Below, in pieces: positions 16,464 through 25,802 of a DNA stretch of 64,000 bases. The DNA is from Oxalobacteraceae bacterium. Lineage in GTDB: Bacteria; Pseudomonadota; Gammaproteobacteria; Burkholderiales; Burkholderiaceae_D. Below the pieces are notes generated by a model, which did not search any database, was not told the DNA's origin, and worked only from the letters and a program-made list of their open reading frames with translations. The stretch covers positions 186,001 through 250,000 of the forward strand of contig JABTBR010000001.1 in assembly GCA_013284265.1 (NCBI GenBank), given 5' to 3'. A program made the position numbers and the translations under genes. The first letter of the stretch is position 1. Every line of letters begins with the position of its first letter.

Positions 16464-17870
16464 TTACTTTATCCCTGGCTGGAAGCCGTCGGCACTGATG
16501 TCCAGCTCGGTCACCTCGCCATATTGCGCGGCAATCGCGCGGATTGCCTCGGCCTTGCCCACCAGCACGGTTTGCAGGTTCTTGCGCGGGAAGTGCTTGT
16601 CCACCAATTGCCTGGCGCGTTCCGGCGTCAGGCTGTCCACATCGCGCATGAAGTTGTCGATCTGCGCGCGCCCCACATTCGACGCGTACATATCGCCCAG
16701 CAGACCGGCCAGTTGCTCTCCCGTTTCAAAGCGCGGCGGGAACTGGCCTTTGACGTAGGCCTTGGCCGATTCCAGCGTGGCCTTGTCGATGCCCTTGGTC
16801 CACAGGCGCTCATAGGTTTTATGCGTCAGCGCCAGCGCTGCTTCGGTCTTGGGCAGGGCGGTGAAGCTGGACACGGCGAAGGTGCCGGTCTGGGCCAGTG
16901 TGCCGAACTCGCTGCGGGCGCCGTAGGTCAGGCCGGAATTGACGCGCAGTTCGTCGTTCAGCCAGGAGGTGAAGCGCCCGCCCAGGATGGTGTTGAGCAC
17001 TTGCAGCGGCACATAGTCCGGGTCGTTGCGGGCGATGCCGGCGCCGCCGATGACGAAGGTGGTTTCGATCGCGTCCGGCTTGTTGACCAGCCAGACGCGC
17101 GCCTTGGCGGCGCTGACCTTGCCGTTGTCCTGCGGCTGCGGCGCGGGACCGCTGGCCTGCCAGGCGCCGAACAGCGATTCGATCTGCTTGCGCATCTCGG
17201 CGGCCTGGAAGTCGCCCACGACGACGATGGCGGCATTGTCGGGACGGTAGTAGCGCTGATGGAACTGGCGCACATCGTCCTGCTTGAGCGCGCCCAGGCT
17301 GCCGACGGTGCCGGCCGCCGGGCTGCCATACGGCGTGGCGCCGAACAGCATGGCGCGGTAATAGCTGGCCACCACATTGCGCGGGCTTTCCTTGGCTTGT
17401 TTGAGGCCGTTGACCTTGCGTTCGCGCAGCTTGTTCAGCTCGGCATTGTCAAAGCTGGGCTGCTGGACGATTTCGGCGAACAGCGGCAGCAGGGTGGCGG
17501 CGTCGGCGCGGGCGAAATTGGCTTGCACGGTGCTTTGTTCGGTGCCGGCACCGCCGGCCAGGCGGGCGCCGCGGAAGTCGAAGCTGGCGTCGATGTCGGC
17601 CTTGGCGTGCTGGCGGCTGCCCAGCAGCAGGGCGTCGCCGGTCAGGTTCGACAGGCCGGGCTGGCTGGCGTCGTTGACGGCGCCGGCCTTGATGACGGCA
17701 CGGATCGAGATCAGCGGTACCTCATGGCGCTCCATCAGGTAGACGGTCAGGCCGTTGGGCAGGCGTGCCGTTTCAAACGCTGGCAGGCGGTATTCGGCGG
17801 CCTGGGCCGTGCCGGCAGCGAGCGCGGCGATGGCGGCGGCGCCGGCGGTCTTGCTAAACAGGGATTTCAT
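16464..17870 (-). CDS. M16 family peptidase-like protein, non-catalytic partner
   Basis: A 468-residue periplasmic protein with signal peptide (MKSLFSKTAGAAAIAALAAGTAQA). It has the M16 two-half fold (FETARLPNGLTVYLMERHEVPLISIRAVIKAGAVND; VDVRQFHQRYYRPDNAAIVVVGDF-like segment). Where active M16 enzymes have HxxEH, this protein reads GLSNLTGDALLLGS, so zinc cannot be bound in the usual way. It starts four bases after the stop of the catalytic paralogue and probably forms a heterodimer with it, like the alpha/beta pairs of processing-peptidase-type enzymes. C-terminus is rich in Arg/Lys and family-typical. Confidence 0.88.
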   Translation of the reverse strand: MKSLFSKTAGAAAIAALAAGTAQAAEYRLPAFETARLPNGLTVYLMERHEVPLISIRAVIKAGAVNDASQPGLSNLTGDALLLGSRQHAKADIDASFDFRGARLAGGAGTEQSTVQANFARADAATLLPLFAEIVQQPSFDNAELNKLRERKVNGLKQAKESPRNVVASYYRAMLFGATPYGSPAAGTVGSLGALKQDDVRQFHQRYYRPDNAAIVVVGDFQAAEMRKQIESLFGAWQASGPAPQPQDNGKVSAAKARVWLVNKPDAIETTFVIGGAGIARNDPDYVPLQVLNTILGGRFTSWLNDELRVNSGLTYGARSEFGTLAQTGTFAVSSFTALPKTEAALALTHKTYERLWTKGIDKATLESAKAYVKGQFPPRFETGEQLAGLLGDMYASNVGRAQIDNFMRDVDSLTPERARQLVDKHFPRKNLQTVLVGKAEAIRAIAAQYGEVTELDISADGFQPGIK

Positions 17871-17874
17871 GCGC

Positions 17875-19194
17875 TCATTCCTCCTTGGCGTCGAGCACGC
17901 CCACGGTGCGCTGCGATTTTTTCAGGTATTTGACGGCCACGGCCTGGATGTCGGCCGGGGTGATTTTTTCATACGCGGCGGGCGCGTCGTAGAGCTTGCG
18001 GTAGTCGCCGAAGAACACTTCGTAGTTGCCCAGCATCTGGGCCTTGCCGTTGATGGTCTCCTGCATACGGTACAGGTTCAGCAGCTTCTGGTTCTTGACC
18101 TTCTGCAGTTCCTGCGCATCGACACCGCCGGCGATCAGCTTGTCGACTTCGGCCAGCAGGGCTTGCTCCAGCGTGGCGGGCGCGACCTTGGCGGCGGCCA
18201 CGGCAAACAGATACAGCAGGCCGGGATCGAAGCCGTCGGTACTGTCGGCACCGACCTGGGTGGCCAGTTGCTGCTCGACCAGGGCCTTGTACAGGCGCGA
18301 GGTCTTGCCGTCGGTCAGCAGGCTTTGCAGCACGTCGAGCGCGTAGTGGTCGGCGTGGTTCATCGGCGGGGCCTTGTAGCCTATCATCAGATTGGCCGAG
18401 GTGGCCGAGGGCTTGGTCACGAACAGGCGCCGTTCGCCGCTCTGTTCCGGCTCCACCGTGCGCACAGCCGGCGGCACGGCGCGCTTGGGAATCGCGCCGA
18501 AATATTTGCTCGCCAGTTGGCGCACCTGGTCCGCCTTGACGTCGCCGACGATCACGGCCACCGCATTGTTCGGCGCGTAATAGGTCTGGAAGTAGCGCTC
18601 CAGGTCCTGCTGGGTCCAGGCCTTGATGTCGGACTCGTGCCCGATCACCGGCCAGGAATAGGGATGGGCGCTGAAGGCGACGCTGTTGAGTTCTTCCTGC
18701 AGCACGCGCACGTTCGAGTTCTCCAGGCCGGTGCTGCGCTCGGACAGCACCACGCCGCGCTCGCTGTCGACCATTTTCGGGTCGATGCTCAGGTGGGCGA
18801 TGCGGTCGCTTTCCAGCTGGAACACGGTTTCCAGCGAGGCGGCCGGGAACCAGTCCTGGTACACCGTGACATCGCTATTGGTATAGGCATTGTTGGAGCC
18901 GCCTTTGGCTTCCATGGTGCGGTCGAACATCTTGGGGCCGTAGTGTTTCGAGCCGTTGAACATCATGTGCTCGAAGAAGTGCGACAGGCCGGTGGTGCCG
19001 GGCGCTTCATTGCGCGAGCCGACCTTCCAGAAGGTGTACATATTCGCGTTGGGGATGCTGCTGCTTTCGAGCACGATGAACTTCATGCCGTTGGGCAGGG
19101 TGAAGGTCGTCACCGGCGGGGCGGTGGCGGCGATGGCCGCCTGGGCGGTGGCGATGCCGAGCACGATGCTGGCGGCCAGGACTTTCCACTTCAT
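17875..19194 (-). CDS. M16 family zinc metallopeptidase, catalytic subunit
   Basis: A 439-residue exported protein with signal peptide MKWKVLAASIVLGIATAQAAIA. The inverse zinc motif HxxEH is intact (GLSHFFEHMMFNGSKHYG), with downstream Glu candidates in the segment FQLESDRIAHL about 70 residues later. ATG 19194 follows AAAGGAAG. It is first in a two-gene operon with the non-catalytic partner. Bacterial M16B enzymes degrade peptides in the periplasm; the natural substrate is unknown. Confidence 0.92.
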   Translation of the reverse strand: MKWKVLAASIVLGIATAQAAIAATAPPVTTFTLPNGMKFIVLESSSIPNANMYTFWKVGSRNEAPGTTGLSHFFEHMMFNGSKHYGPKMFDRTMEAKGGSNNAYTNSDVTVYQDWFPAASLETVFQLESDRIAHLSIDPKMVDSERGVVLSERSTGLENSNVRVLQEELNSVAFSAHPYSWPVIGHESDIKAWTQQDLERYFQTYYAPNNAVAVIVGDVKADQVRQLASKYFGAIPKRAVPPAVRTVEPEQSGERRLFVTKPSATSANLMIGYKAPPMNHADHYALDVLQSLLTDGKTSRLYKALVEQQLATQVGADSTDGFDPGLLYLFAVAAAKVAPATLEQALLAEVDKLIAGGVDAQELQKVKNQKLLNLYRMQETINGKAQMLGNYEVFFGDYRKLYDAPAAYEKITPADIQAVAVKYLKKSQRTVGVLDAKEE

Positions 19195-19330
19195 GAGGCT
19201 TCCTTTCACACGGGATCAAAGCGAAAAGGATACGGTATCTGCCTGTGGAAAGCATTCTTTTCCGCTAAGCGTTGCCCAGCCCGGCTGAAGCGGATAGCAT
19301 GGTGTAACTCTACAAGCAATGGAAGCCGAT

Positions 19331-19819
19331 ATGGAAACACCAATGAACTGGGTGGCGCACGAACTGTCGATGACGGTGCTGATGACCCCCGATATGGCCA
19401 ATTTTTCCGGCAACGTCCACGGCGGCACCATCCTGAAGTATCTCGACAGCGTGGCCTATGCCTGCGCCAGCCGCTATTCGGGCAGTTATGTGGTGACCTT
19501 GTCGGTCGACCAGGTGATGTTCCTGCAGCCTATCCATGTGGGCGAGCTGGTCACTTTCCTGGCCTCGATCAACTATACGGGACGCACTTCGATGGAAGTG
19601 GGGATACGGGTGGTGACGGAAAACATCCAGCAGCGCATGGTGCGCCATGCCAATAGCTGCTACTTCACGATGGTGGCGGTCGATGCCAACCGCAAGCCGG
19701 TGGCCGTGCCGCCGCTGGTGCCGGTGACGGAAGAGCAGAAGTCACGCTTTGAAAAGGCGCAGCTGCGCAAGCAGTCGCGCGAGATGGTGCATGGCGCGAA
19801 GAAGAAAGCTGGGTGTTAA
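19331..19819 (+). CDS. acyl-CoA thioesterase (YciA-like hotdog fold)
   Basis: A 162-residue protein of the hotdog family: DMANFSGNVHGGTILKYLDSVAYACASRYSGSYVVTLSVDQVMFLQPIHVGELVTFLASINYTGRTSMEVG-like blocks with the conserved GNVHGG and Asp in LDSVAY. It hydrolyses acyl-CoA to free acid and CoA. The start at 19331 follows GGAAG; ATG 19319 is an alternative that adds four residues. Divergent from the M16 operon. Basic C-terminal tail (KAQLRKQSREMVHGAKKK). Confidence 0.88.
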   Translation: METPMNWVAHELSMTVLMTPDMANFSGNVHGGTILKYLDSVAYACASRYSGSYVVTLSVDQVMFLQPIHVGELVTFLASINYTGRTSMEVGIRVVTENIQQRMVRHANSCYFTMVAVDANRKPVAVPPLVPVTEEQKSRFEKAQLRKQSREMVHGAKKKAGC

Positions 19820-19836
19820 ATAGCGGTAGCGGCACG

Positions 19837-20040
19837 CTAGTTGCGGCGCTTGTGCGGATACACCAGCGTGCGCACCGCCACCTCGGGCGGTACCTTCATC
19901 GCTGACAGGAATTCGGCGGCCTGCTGCAGGCCCACGTCGGGCATGGCGGCAATGGCCTGGTCGATCACGTCGCGCGTCTTGTGATCGTGGCGCGGATGCT
20001 GCTGGTCGTGGCGGTGCTTGATGTCGCGGATGTTCATCAT
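19837..20040 (-). CDS. small hypothetical protein (His/Lys-rich)
   Basis: About 67 residues (MMNIRDIKHRHDQQHPRHDHKTRDVIDQAIAAMPDVG...). GGAAAG precedes the twin ATGs. The N-terminal half is rich in His and Arg, the C-terminal half resembles a short helical domain ending YPHKRRN. It lies 30 bases downstream of the CHASE-GGDEF-EAL gene and is probably co-transcribed with it. Function unknown. Confidence 0.6.
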   Translation of the reverse strand: MMNIRDIKHRHDQQHPRHDHKTRDVIDQAIAAMPDVGLQQAAEFLSAMKVPPEVAVRTLVYPHKRRN

Positions 20041-20070
20041 AAAGCCGCTTTCCGGGAATTCACCCAACGG

Positions 20071-22932
20071 TCAGACAAAGGCGGTCGACGGTGCCAGTTG
20101 CTTGCCATCGCGTAGCATCAGCTCGAAAGCGTCCGCTTCCACCGGCCGGCTGAAATAATAGCCCTGCATCTGGTCGCAGCCATTGCGCCACAGGTAATGC
20201 AATTGCTGCTCCGATTCTACCCCTTCGGCAATCACGCGCAACTTCAGATTGTGGGCCAGGGCGATGATGGAGGCGACGATGGCCGATTCGTCGGTGTCGC
20301 CGCTGATGTCGGAGACGAAGGAGCGGTCGATCTTGAGCACGTCGATGGGGAATTTGCGCAGGTAGGACAGGCTGGAATAGCCGGTGCCGAAATCGTCGAT
20401 CGACAGCGTCAGTCCCAGTTTTTTCAGATTGTGCAGCAACTCCACGGCCAGCGCCACGTCGTTCATGAACAGGCTCTCGGTCAGTTCGATTTCCAGGCAG
20501 GCCGCGGGCAGGCCGGTCTGTTCCAGCACCCGGGCGATCGAGGCGATCAGGTCGGGCTCGCTGAACTGGCGCGGCGACAGGTTGACGGCCATGCGCAGCG
20601 GGCCGTAGCCGGCGTCCATCCAGGCCTTGTTCTGGGCGCAGGCGGTGGCCATGACCCAGGCGCCGATCGAGACGATCAGGCCGGTTTCCTCGGCCAGGCC
20701 GATGAAGCGGTTTGGCGCCACCACCCCCAGTTCCGGATGCTGCCAACGGATCAGCGCTTCCATGCCGACGATGCGGCCGCTGTCGAGGTCCACCTGGGGC
20801 TGGTAGTGCAGCACGAACTCGTCGCGCTCCAGCGCATGGCGCAGCGCACTGTCGATGCGCACCCGCTCCTGCGCTTCGTCGTTCATGGCCGGCTGGTAGA
20901 ACTGGGTATTGTTGCGGCCCAGCTTCTTGGCGCGGTACATGGCGATGTCGGCATGCTCGATCAGGTGCTGGGCCGGGGTGCCGTCGGCCGCGTAGACGGC
21001 CACGCCGATGCTGCAGGTGACAAAGAATTCCTTGCCTTCCAGTAGTACCGGCTGGGCCACGGCGCGCATGATGCGCTCGGTCACCTCGGTCGACAGCAGC
21101 GCGTCCGGGTATTCGGTCAGGATGGCGACGAATTCGTCGCCCGACAGGCGCGCCACGGTGTCGCTTTCGCGCACACTCGCTTCGAGCCGGCTGGCCACGG
21201 TCTTGAGCAGCAGGTCGCCGGCCTTGTGGCCCAGACTGTCGTTGACGAATTTAAAGCGGTCCAGGTCGATCAGCATCACCCACAGCGAATGGCCGCTGCG
21301 GTTGGCATAGGCGGCGGCCTGCTGCAGCCGGTCCTGCAGCAGCACCCGGTTGGGCAGGCCGGTCAGCACGTCGTGGTGGGCGATGTGATGGATGCGCTGC
21401 TCGGACAGCTTGCGCTCGGTGATCTCGGTGCCGGTGCCGCGGTAGCCGCGGAACAGGCCCTGGGCGTCGTAGACCGGCTCGCCATTGGTGCTGAACCAGC
21501 GCGTCACGCCATCCTCGCCGACCAGCGAGTACTCCAGGTCGGTGAAGGGCAGGTGGGCTTCGAGCGTGGCGATATGCTCGCGGCCCCATTTGGCGCTGCG
21601 CATCTCGGCATTGTTGTCCCAGCGCGTCTTGCCCAGGAAGCGTTCGCGCGGCAGGTGGCCCTTGTCGAAGAAACCGTCGGTGATATTGGTGAAGCGAAAT
21701 TGCGCATCCTGTTCCCAGTACCAGTCCGAGGACAGCGCCAGCAGGCGGCGGAAGCGGTGCTCGCTTTCCTGCAGCGCCTGTTCGGTGCGCTTGCGCGCGG
21801 CCACGTCCTCGTTCAGTCTGGCATTGCTCTCCTGCAGGTCGCGGGTGCGCGTCTCGACCAGTAATTGCACCCGGCGCGAGCGCTGCGTCAGCGAATGGAC
21901 GAAGGCGCTGGTGAGCAGGGCGAACAGCAGGCCGCCGACCAGGGTGGAACTGGAGCCGAGGTGGCTGGACAGGAAGGGGCCGGGCAGTGGCGTGGCCTGC
22001 ACATGCCAGGGCTTGCCGGCGGCCAGGAAGGTGCGCGTGAAGGCGGCGTGCTCGTCGGCGCCGAGCCAGCGCGGCAGCCAGCGCCGGCCATCGCGCGCGG
22101 CCGGCGGCTCGCCCAGGCTGTAGATCAGGTTGTCGGGCAGCAGTTCGTCGCCGGTATAGACGCGCAGCGCCAGATCCTTGTCGTCGAGCAGGCCGCCGCT
22201 CTGCAACACCTTCTGGATCAGGTCGGTCGAGCGTATCACCGCGCCGGTGTTGCCGATCCAGGCGGCGCGGCGCTGGTCCGGCGTGGCCGTGGGCGCGCCG
22301 TTGCGGTAGACCGGGATCATCAGCACAAAGCCTTTCTGGCTGCGCGTTTCCTGCGCCAGCCGCAGCAGCGGGGTGGCGGTGGCCTGGCCGCTGGCCACGG
22401 CCATATTGATGGCGTGGTACATGGGCGCGATCGAGGCCACGTCGAGGCCGAAGGCGGCCTCGTTGCCGGCCAGCGGTTCCAGATAGTCGACCAGCACGTG
22501 CAGCGGCCGCGCCCGCGCGGGCACCGGCTTGCCCTGGTCCATTTCGTGGATCAGAAAGCCGGGGAACTGGGCGCGCAGCCCGGCTTCATAGGCCGGACGC
22601 TGGGCCGGCGTGAGCACGCGATGGAAATTGAAGGCCTGGATGAAGGGGTAGCGCTGCAGCAAGGGCAGGGTGAAGCTGCGGAACTGGGCGCGCTCGATGA
22701 CGCCGAAGGTCTTGAACAGGTCATTGGCGATGGTCACCACCTCGACCGCGTCGTCGAGGCCGCGGCGGATCGCGTCGGCGCGCAGGTCGGCGCGCTGCCG
22801 GAAGCTCAGTTCCAGCTTTTCGTGCTCGAGTTCGCTGACGGCGGCAAACAGCAGCATCGTCACCGACAGCCCCGCAGCCAGTGTCAGCGCCGCGGCGGAC
22901 GACAATGGGGACAGCGTGCGGCGCAGCGACAT
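20071..22932 (-). CDS. CHASE-PAS-GGDEF-EAL cyclic-di-GMP signalling protein
   Basis: A 953-residue inner-membrane protein. An N-terminal membrane segment (AAALTLAAGLSVTMLLFAAV) and a second near residues 325-345 bracket a periplasmic CHASE sensor (FIQAFNFHRVLTPAQRPAYE; PMYHAINMAVASGQATATP). Then come a coiled segment, a PAS domain (HRFRRLLALSSDWYWEQDAQFRF), a GGDEF domain with active-site variant SGDEF (ARLSGDEFVAIL) and an EAL domain with EALIRW, ELTESL, IDDFGTGYSSL and a following D-K pair (LKIDRSFV). SGDEF variants can be active. The EAL residues needed for phosphodiesterase action are present, so net c-di-GMP breakdown is likely. Ligand unknown. Confidence 0.92.
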   Translation of the reverse strand: MSLRRTLSPLSSAAALTLAAGLSVTMLLFAAVSELEHEKLELSFRQRADLRADAIRRGLDDAVEVVTIANDLFKTFGVIERAQFRSFTLPLLQRYPFIQAFNFHRVLTPAQRPAYEAGLRAQFPGFLIHEMDQGKPVPARARPLHVLVDYLEPLAGNEAAFGLDVASIAPMYHAINMAVASGQATATPLLRLAQETRSQKGFVLMIPVYRNGAPTATPDQRRAAWIGNTGAVIRSTDLIQKVLQSGGLLDDKDLALRVYTGDELLPDNLIYSLGEPPAARDGRRWLPRWLGADEHAAFTRTFLAAGKPWHVQATPLPGPFLSSHLGSSSTLVGGLLFALLTSAFVHSLTQRSRRVQLLVETRTRDLQESNARLNEDVAARKRTEQALQESEHRFRRLLALSSDWYWEQDAQFRFTNITDGFFDKGHLPRERFLGKTRWDNNAEMRSAKWGREHIATLEAHLPFTDLEYSLVGEDGVTRWFSTNGEPVYDAQGLFRGYRGTGTEITERKLSEQRIHHIAHHDVLTGLPNRVLLQDRLQQAAAYANRSGHSLWVMLIDLDRFKFVNDSLGHKAGDLLLKTVASRLEASVRESDTVARLSGDEFVAILTEYPDALLSTEVTERIMRAVAQPVLLEGKEFFVTCSIGVAVYAADGTPAQHLIEHADIAMYRAKKLGRNNTQFYQPAMNDEAQERVRIDSALRHALERDEFVLHYQPQVDLDSGRIVGMEALIRWQHPELGVVAPNRFIGLAEETGLIVSIGAWVMATACAQNKAWMDAGYGPLRMAVNLSPRQFSEPDLIASIARVLEQTGLPAACLEIELTESLFMNDVALAVELLHNLKKLGLTLSIDDFGTGYSSLSYLRKFPIDVLKIDRSFVSDISGDTDESAIVASIIALAHNLKLRVIAEGVESEQQLHYLWRNGCDQMQGYYFSRPVEADAFELMLRDGKQLAPSTAFV

Positions 22933-23062
22933 TGCCTTTCCTTCCGAGCTGATAGTGGCTTGCCTAGTGTGTCACAAAACTGTGTCGTTGGGGCAATTTT
23001 TAGGCGGGCGCGGGGGGCGATTTCACCACAGTTCAGCAGGGAAATATTGCCATGCGGGGCGG

Positions 23063-23824
23063 CTATTGCCAGCGCAGCCGCCATACCACCCAGTGCGCCA
23101 GCAAGTGGTTCAGCGGCGCCAGCAGGCGCAGGCCGCGGCTGCGCGCCACCTTGCGCTGCATCGCCAGCGCCGGCGAGGGTGCGCCATCCTTGACGGCGAA
23201 CACGATGCGGTTGTTGCCGCACATGCCGCGGAACCAGCACAGCCGGCTCTGGAAGGTGCGCCGCAGCCGCCCCAGCATGGCCGGGTAGTGCGGATCGTAG
23301 CTGAACAGATTGGCCACCAGCACGCCGCCGGGACGCAGGGCGGCGCGGCAGTCGGCATAGAAGCCGGCCGAGGACAGGGCCGACGGCAGGCCGTCCTCGT
23401 CGAAGCCATCGACCAGCAGCACGTCGGCGCTGGCGGCCAGCCGGGGCATGTAGAGGGCGGCGTCGGCCTCGATCACGCGCAGGCGCGCATCGTCGGGCGG
23501 GATGGCGAACTGCTCGCGCAGGGCGATCACGTCGGCGCGTAGTTCGAGCACGGTGATGCGGCTGTGCGGCAGGTAGCGGTGGCAGAACTTGACCAGCGAA
23601 CCGCCGCCCAGGCCGACCATGACGATGTGCTCGGGGCGCGGCTGGAACAGGGTGAAGCACATCATCGCGCGGGCGTAGCTGAGCACCAGATCGTTGGGGC
23701 GCGACAGGCGCATCTCGCTTTGCACCATGCCCGGATGGAATTCGAGCGAACGCAGGTCGCCACGGGTGTGCACTTGCGGGCTGGCGGAAGTGGGGGCGGA
23801 GGCGGGGGCGGAGGGCGGACGCAT
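23063..23824 (-). CDS. spermidine synthase-like (SpeE-fold) protein
   Basis: About 253 residues with the Rossmann methyltransferase/polyamine synthase fold: HIVMVGLGGGSLVKFCHRYLPHSRITVLELRADVIALREQF, DVLLVDGFDEDGLP, CRAALRPGGVLVANLFS. This family is annotated as spermine/spermidine synthase domain proteins, but the canonical aminopropyl-acceptor residues are not obvious, so enzymatic role is uncertain. The start is unclear: ATG 23824 is used; ATG 23881 and a longer start are in frame, none with a good ribosome site. Confidence 0.75.
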   Translation of the reverse strand: MRPPSAPASAPTSASPQVHTRGDLRSLEFHPGMVQSEMRLSRPNDLVLSYARAMMCFTLFQPRPEHIVMVGLGGGSLVKFCHRYLPHSRITVLELRADVIALREQFAIPPDDARLRVIEADAALYMPRLAASADVLLVDGFDEDGLPSALSSAGFYADCRAALRPGGVLVANLFSYDPHYPAMLGRLRRTFQSRLCWFRGMCGNNRIVFAVKDGAPSPALAMQRKVARSRGLRLLAPLNHLLAHWVVWRLRWQ

Positions 23825-24087
23825 GGGCGATGGCAGTTGTTGGCGAGCGCAGGTTTCTGTTAAGCTGGGGCAATATCGCATGCCCGCCCCAGGCCGGTAC
23901 GGCTGAACCACGCCAAGGCGGTGCGCCAAGGCGGGGCGCCGGCCGAGTGTAGCATGGCCTGGCGGACTGTTGCGTCGGCGCGCAAGGGCTGGCGCCAGGG
24001 CGCATTGCGTTTACAGACATGACAATTGTAGGTACATTGGCAGCAGCGCAGGCCAGTCCCGCTGGCGGCCCCCATGGAGAGCACACG

Positions 24088-24363
24088 ATGTTTTTAGATC
24101 ACCCTACGATTACCGCCACCAACAGCTTTACCGAGCCGGACCGGATCGAACGCCTGACCCGGGTCTATGGTTATGTGATGGCGCTGGCCGATGCGGCCGG
24201 CGACAGCCATCTGGTGGAAAAGTTCACCCAGTTGCATGACCACAAGGGTACCTTGATCGTGTTCTGGCACGACGCGCCGACCGAGACCGAAAAAAGCTAT
24301 TTCGTGCAAGCCTGGTCGAGCAAGATCGGCGACGGCAGCAGCAACGTCGAACACGAGATCTGA
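24088..24363 (+). CDS. conserved-looking hypothetical protein
   Basis: A 91-residue soluble, acidic protein (MFLDHPTITATNSFTEPDRIERLTRVYGYVMALADAAGDSHLVEKFTQLHDHKG...). GGAGAG seven bases before ATG 24088 supports the start. No domain recognised. It could be a small ligand-binding or accessory protein. Confidence 0.6.
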   Translation: MFLDHPTITATNSFTEPDRIERLTRVYGYVMALADAAGDSHLVEKFTQLHDHKGTLIVFWHDAPTETEKSYFVQAWSSKIGDGSSNVEHEI

Positions 24364-24467
24364 TGCGCCGCGCCGCCGGATCCGGGTGCGCCGCCTGCCG
24401 GCCGTTCGGGCCGGCGCCGCGGTTTCCCCCATCCCTGCCTGACGCTGCCGCGAGTTAGTGCCCTGAC

Positions 24468-25631
24468 ATGGATATCAAAACGCTGCTACTGGCGCTGGCG
24501 CTGGGCAATCTGAGCCTGGTGGCGGCGCTGTTCTTCGCCGAATCGGACAGCCGCAAGCCGCGCCTGCTCACCACCTGGGCCATGGCCAAGCAATGCCAGG
24601 CGGCCGGCTGGCTGCTGCTGTATCTGCGCGGCCTGCTGCCCGAGATGCTCACCATCGGCCTGGCCAACTGCCTGCTGTTTACCGGCTATGCGCTGGACGC
24701 GGCCGCGCTGTGGCAGGCCTCGGGCCGGCTGGTGTGGCGGCGCTTCCTGCTGCCGCCGCTGGCGCTGGCCTGCCTGCTGTTCATCGGCGTCTGGCTGGGC
24801 GAGCTGGAGGCGCCGCTGCGGGTGGCGCTGGGCAGCCTGACCGTGGCCGGCTTCCTGCTGGCCGGGGTGGCGGCGCTGGCGCGTGGCTGGCGCACGGCGC
24901 CGATGCTGCGCCGCTTCCTGCTGGCCAGCACGCTGGCCCTGAGCCTGGCGGTGGCCGCGCGCGGCGTGCTGACCGTGCTGCTGCCCGAGGGCTGGGACTG
25001 GATCAGCGCGAACATGATACAGACCGGCGCCATCGCCGCCCTGTATCTGCTGATGCTGCTCAATGGCTTCGGCTACCTGCTGCTGGCGCGCGAGCGCCTG
25101 CAGGGTGAGCTGGACCGCCTCGAAGTGATCGATACCCTGACCGATGTGCCGAACCGGCGCGGCTTCTACCAGGCGCTCAATCCCTGGATGGCACTGGCGC
25201 GCCGTCCCGGCATGCCGACCGCGCTGATCGTGCTCAATCTGGACCAGTTCAAGCGCGTCAACGACAACTACGGCCATCCGGTCGGCGACACGGTGCTCAA
25301 GACCATGGTCGAGGTGTGCCAGAAGCAGTTGCGCGACAGCGATCTGATGGGCCGCCTGGGCGGCGCCGAATTCGCCATCCAGCTGCCGCGCACCACGCTG
25401 AGCGATGCGCTGATGGTGGCCGAACGGATACGCCTGGCCGTGGCCGCGCTGCCGGTCAAGACCGAACGCGCCGTCATCAACCTGACCGCCAGCCTGGGGG
25501 TGACCACCATCCGCGCCGAAGACAGCATGGTCAGCCTGTTCAAGCGCGCCGACGAGGCGCTGCAGGAGGCCAAACAGGGAGGCCGCAACCGGGTGGCAGA
25601 GGCGCAGGGCGCCAGCGTGCTGGAAGCCTGA
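24468..25631 (+). CDS. membrane GGDEF-domain protein with degenerate GGAEF motif
   Basis: A 387-residue protein. Residues 1-200 form about six to seven hydrophobic helices, a membrane input domain. Residues about 215-380 are a GGDEF domain (DTLTDVPNRRGFYQAL; LIVLNLDQFKRVNDNYGHPVGD; DLMGRLGGAEFAIQLP; LTASLGVTTI). The signature reads GGAEF, so the metal-binding Asp at the third position is Ala. Diguanylate cyclase activity is doubtful; it may be a c-di-GMP/GTP-binding receptor or protein-protein adaptor. No strong ribosome site at 24468; ATG is the only nearby in-frame choice. Confidence 0.85.
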   Translation: MDIKTLLLALALGNLSLVAALFFAESDSRKPRLLTTWAMAKQCQAAGWLLLYLRGLLPEMLTIGLANCLLFTGYALDAAALWQASGRLVWRRFLLPPLALACLLFIGVWLGELEAPLRVALGSLTVAGFLLAGVAALARGWRTAPMLRRFLLASTLALSLAVAARGVLTVLLPEGWDWISANMIQTGAIAALYLLMLLNGFGYLLLARERLQGELDRLEVIDTLTDVPNRRGFYQALNPWMALARRPGMPTALIVLNLDQFKRVNDNYGHPVGDTVLKTMVEVCQKQLRDSDLMGRLGGAEFAIQLPRTTLSDALMVAERIRLAVAALPVKTERAVINLTASLGVTTIRAEDSMVSLFKRADEALQEAKQGGRNRVAEAQGASVLEA

Positions 25632-25802
25632 ACAGGCCGGGCGTGCCGCCGGCGGGTGGCCGCGGTGTTGCTGGCGTGGCGCGCTGCGCGCCGCGCGCGG
25701 GGTAAAGTCATCAGGACGTCATAATGGGCGCTTACTGTGTTAGGATTTTTCTAATCAAATGCACCTGAAGCCTTCGTGCTCGTTTTCACATTAGAGGCTT
25801 GT

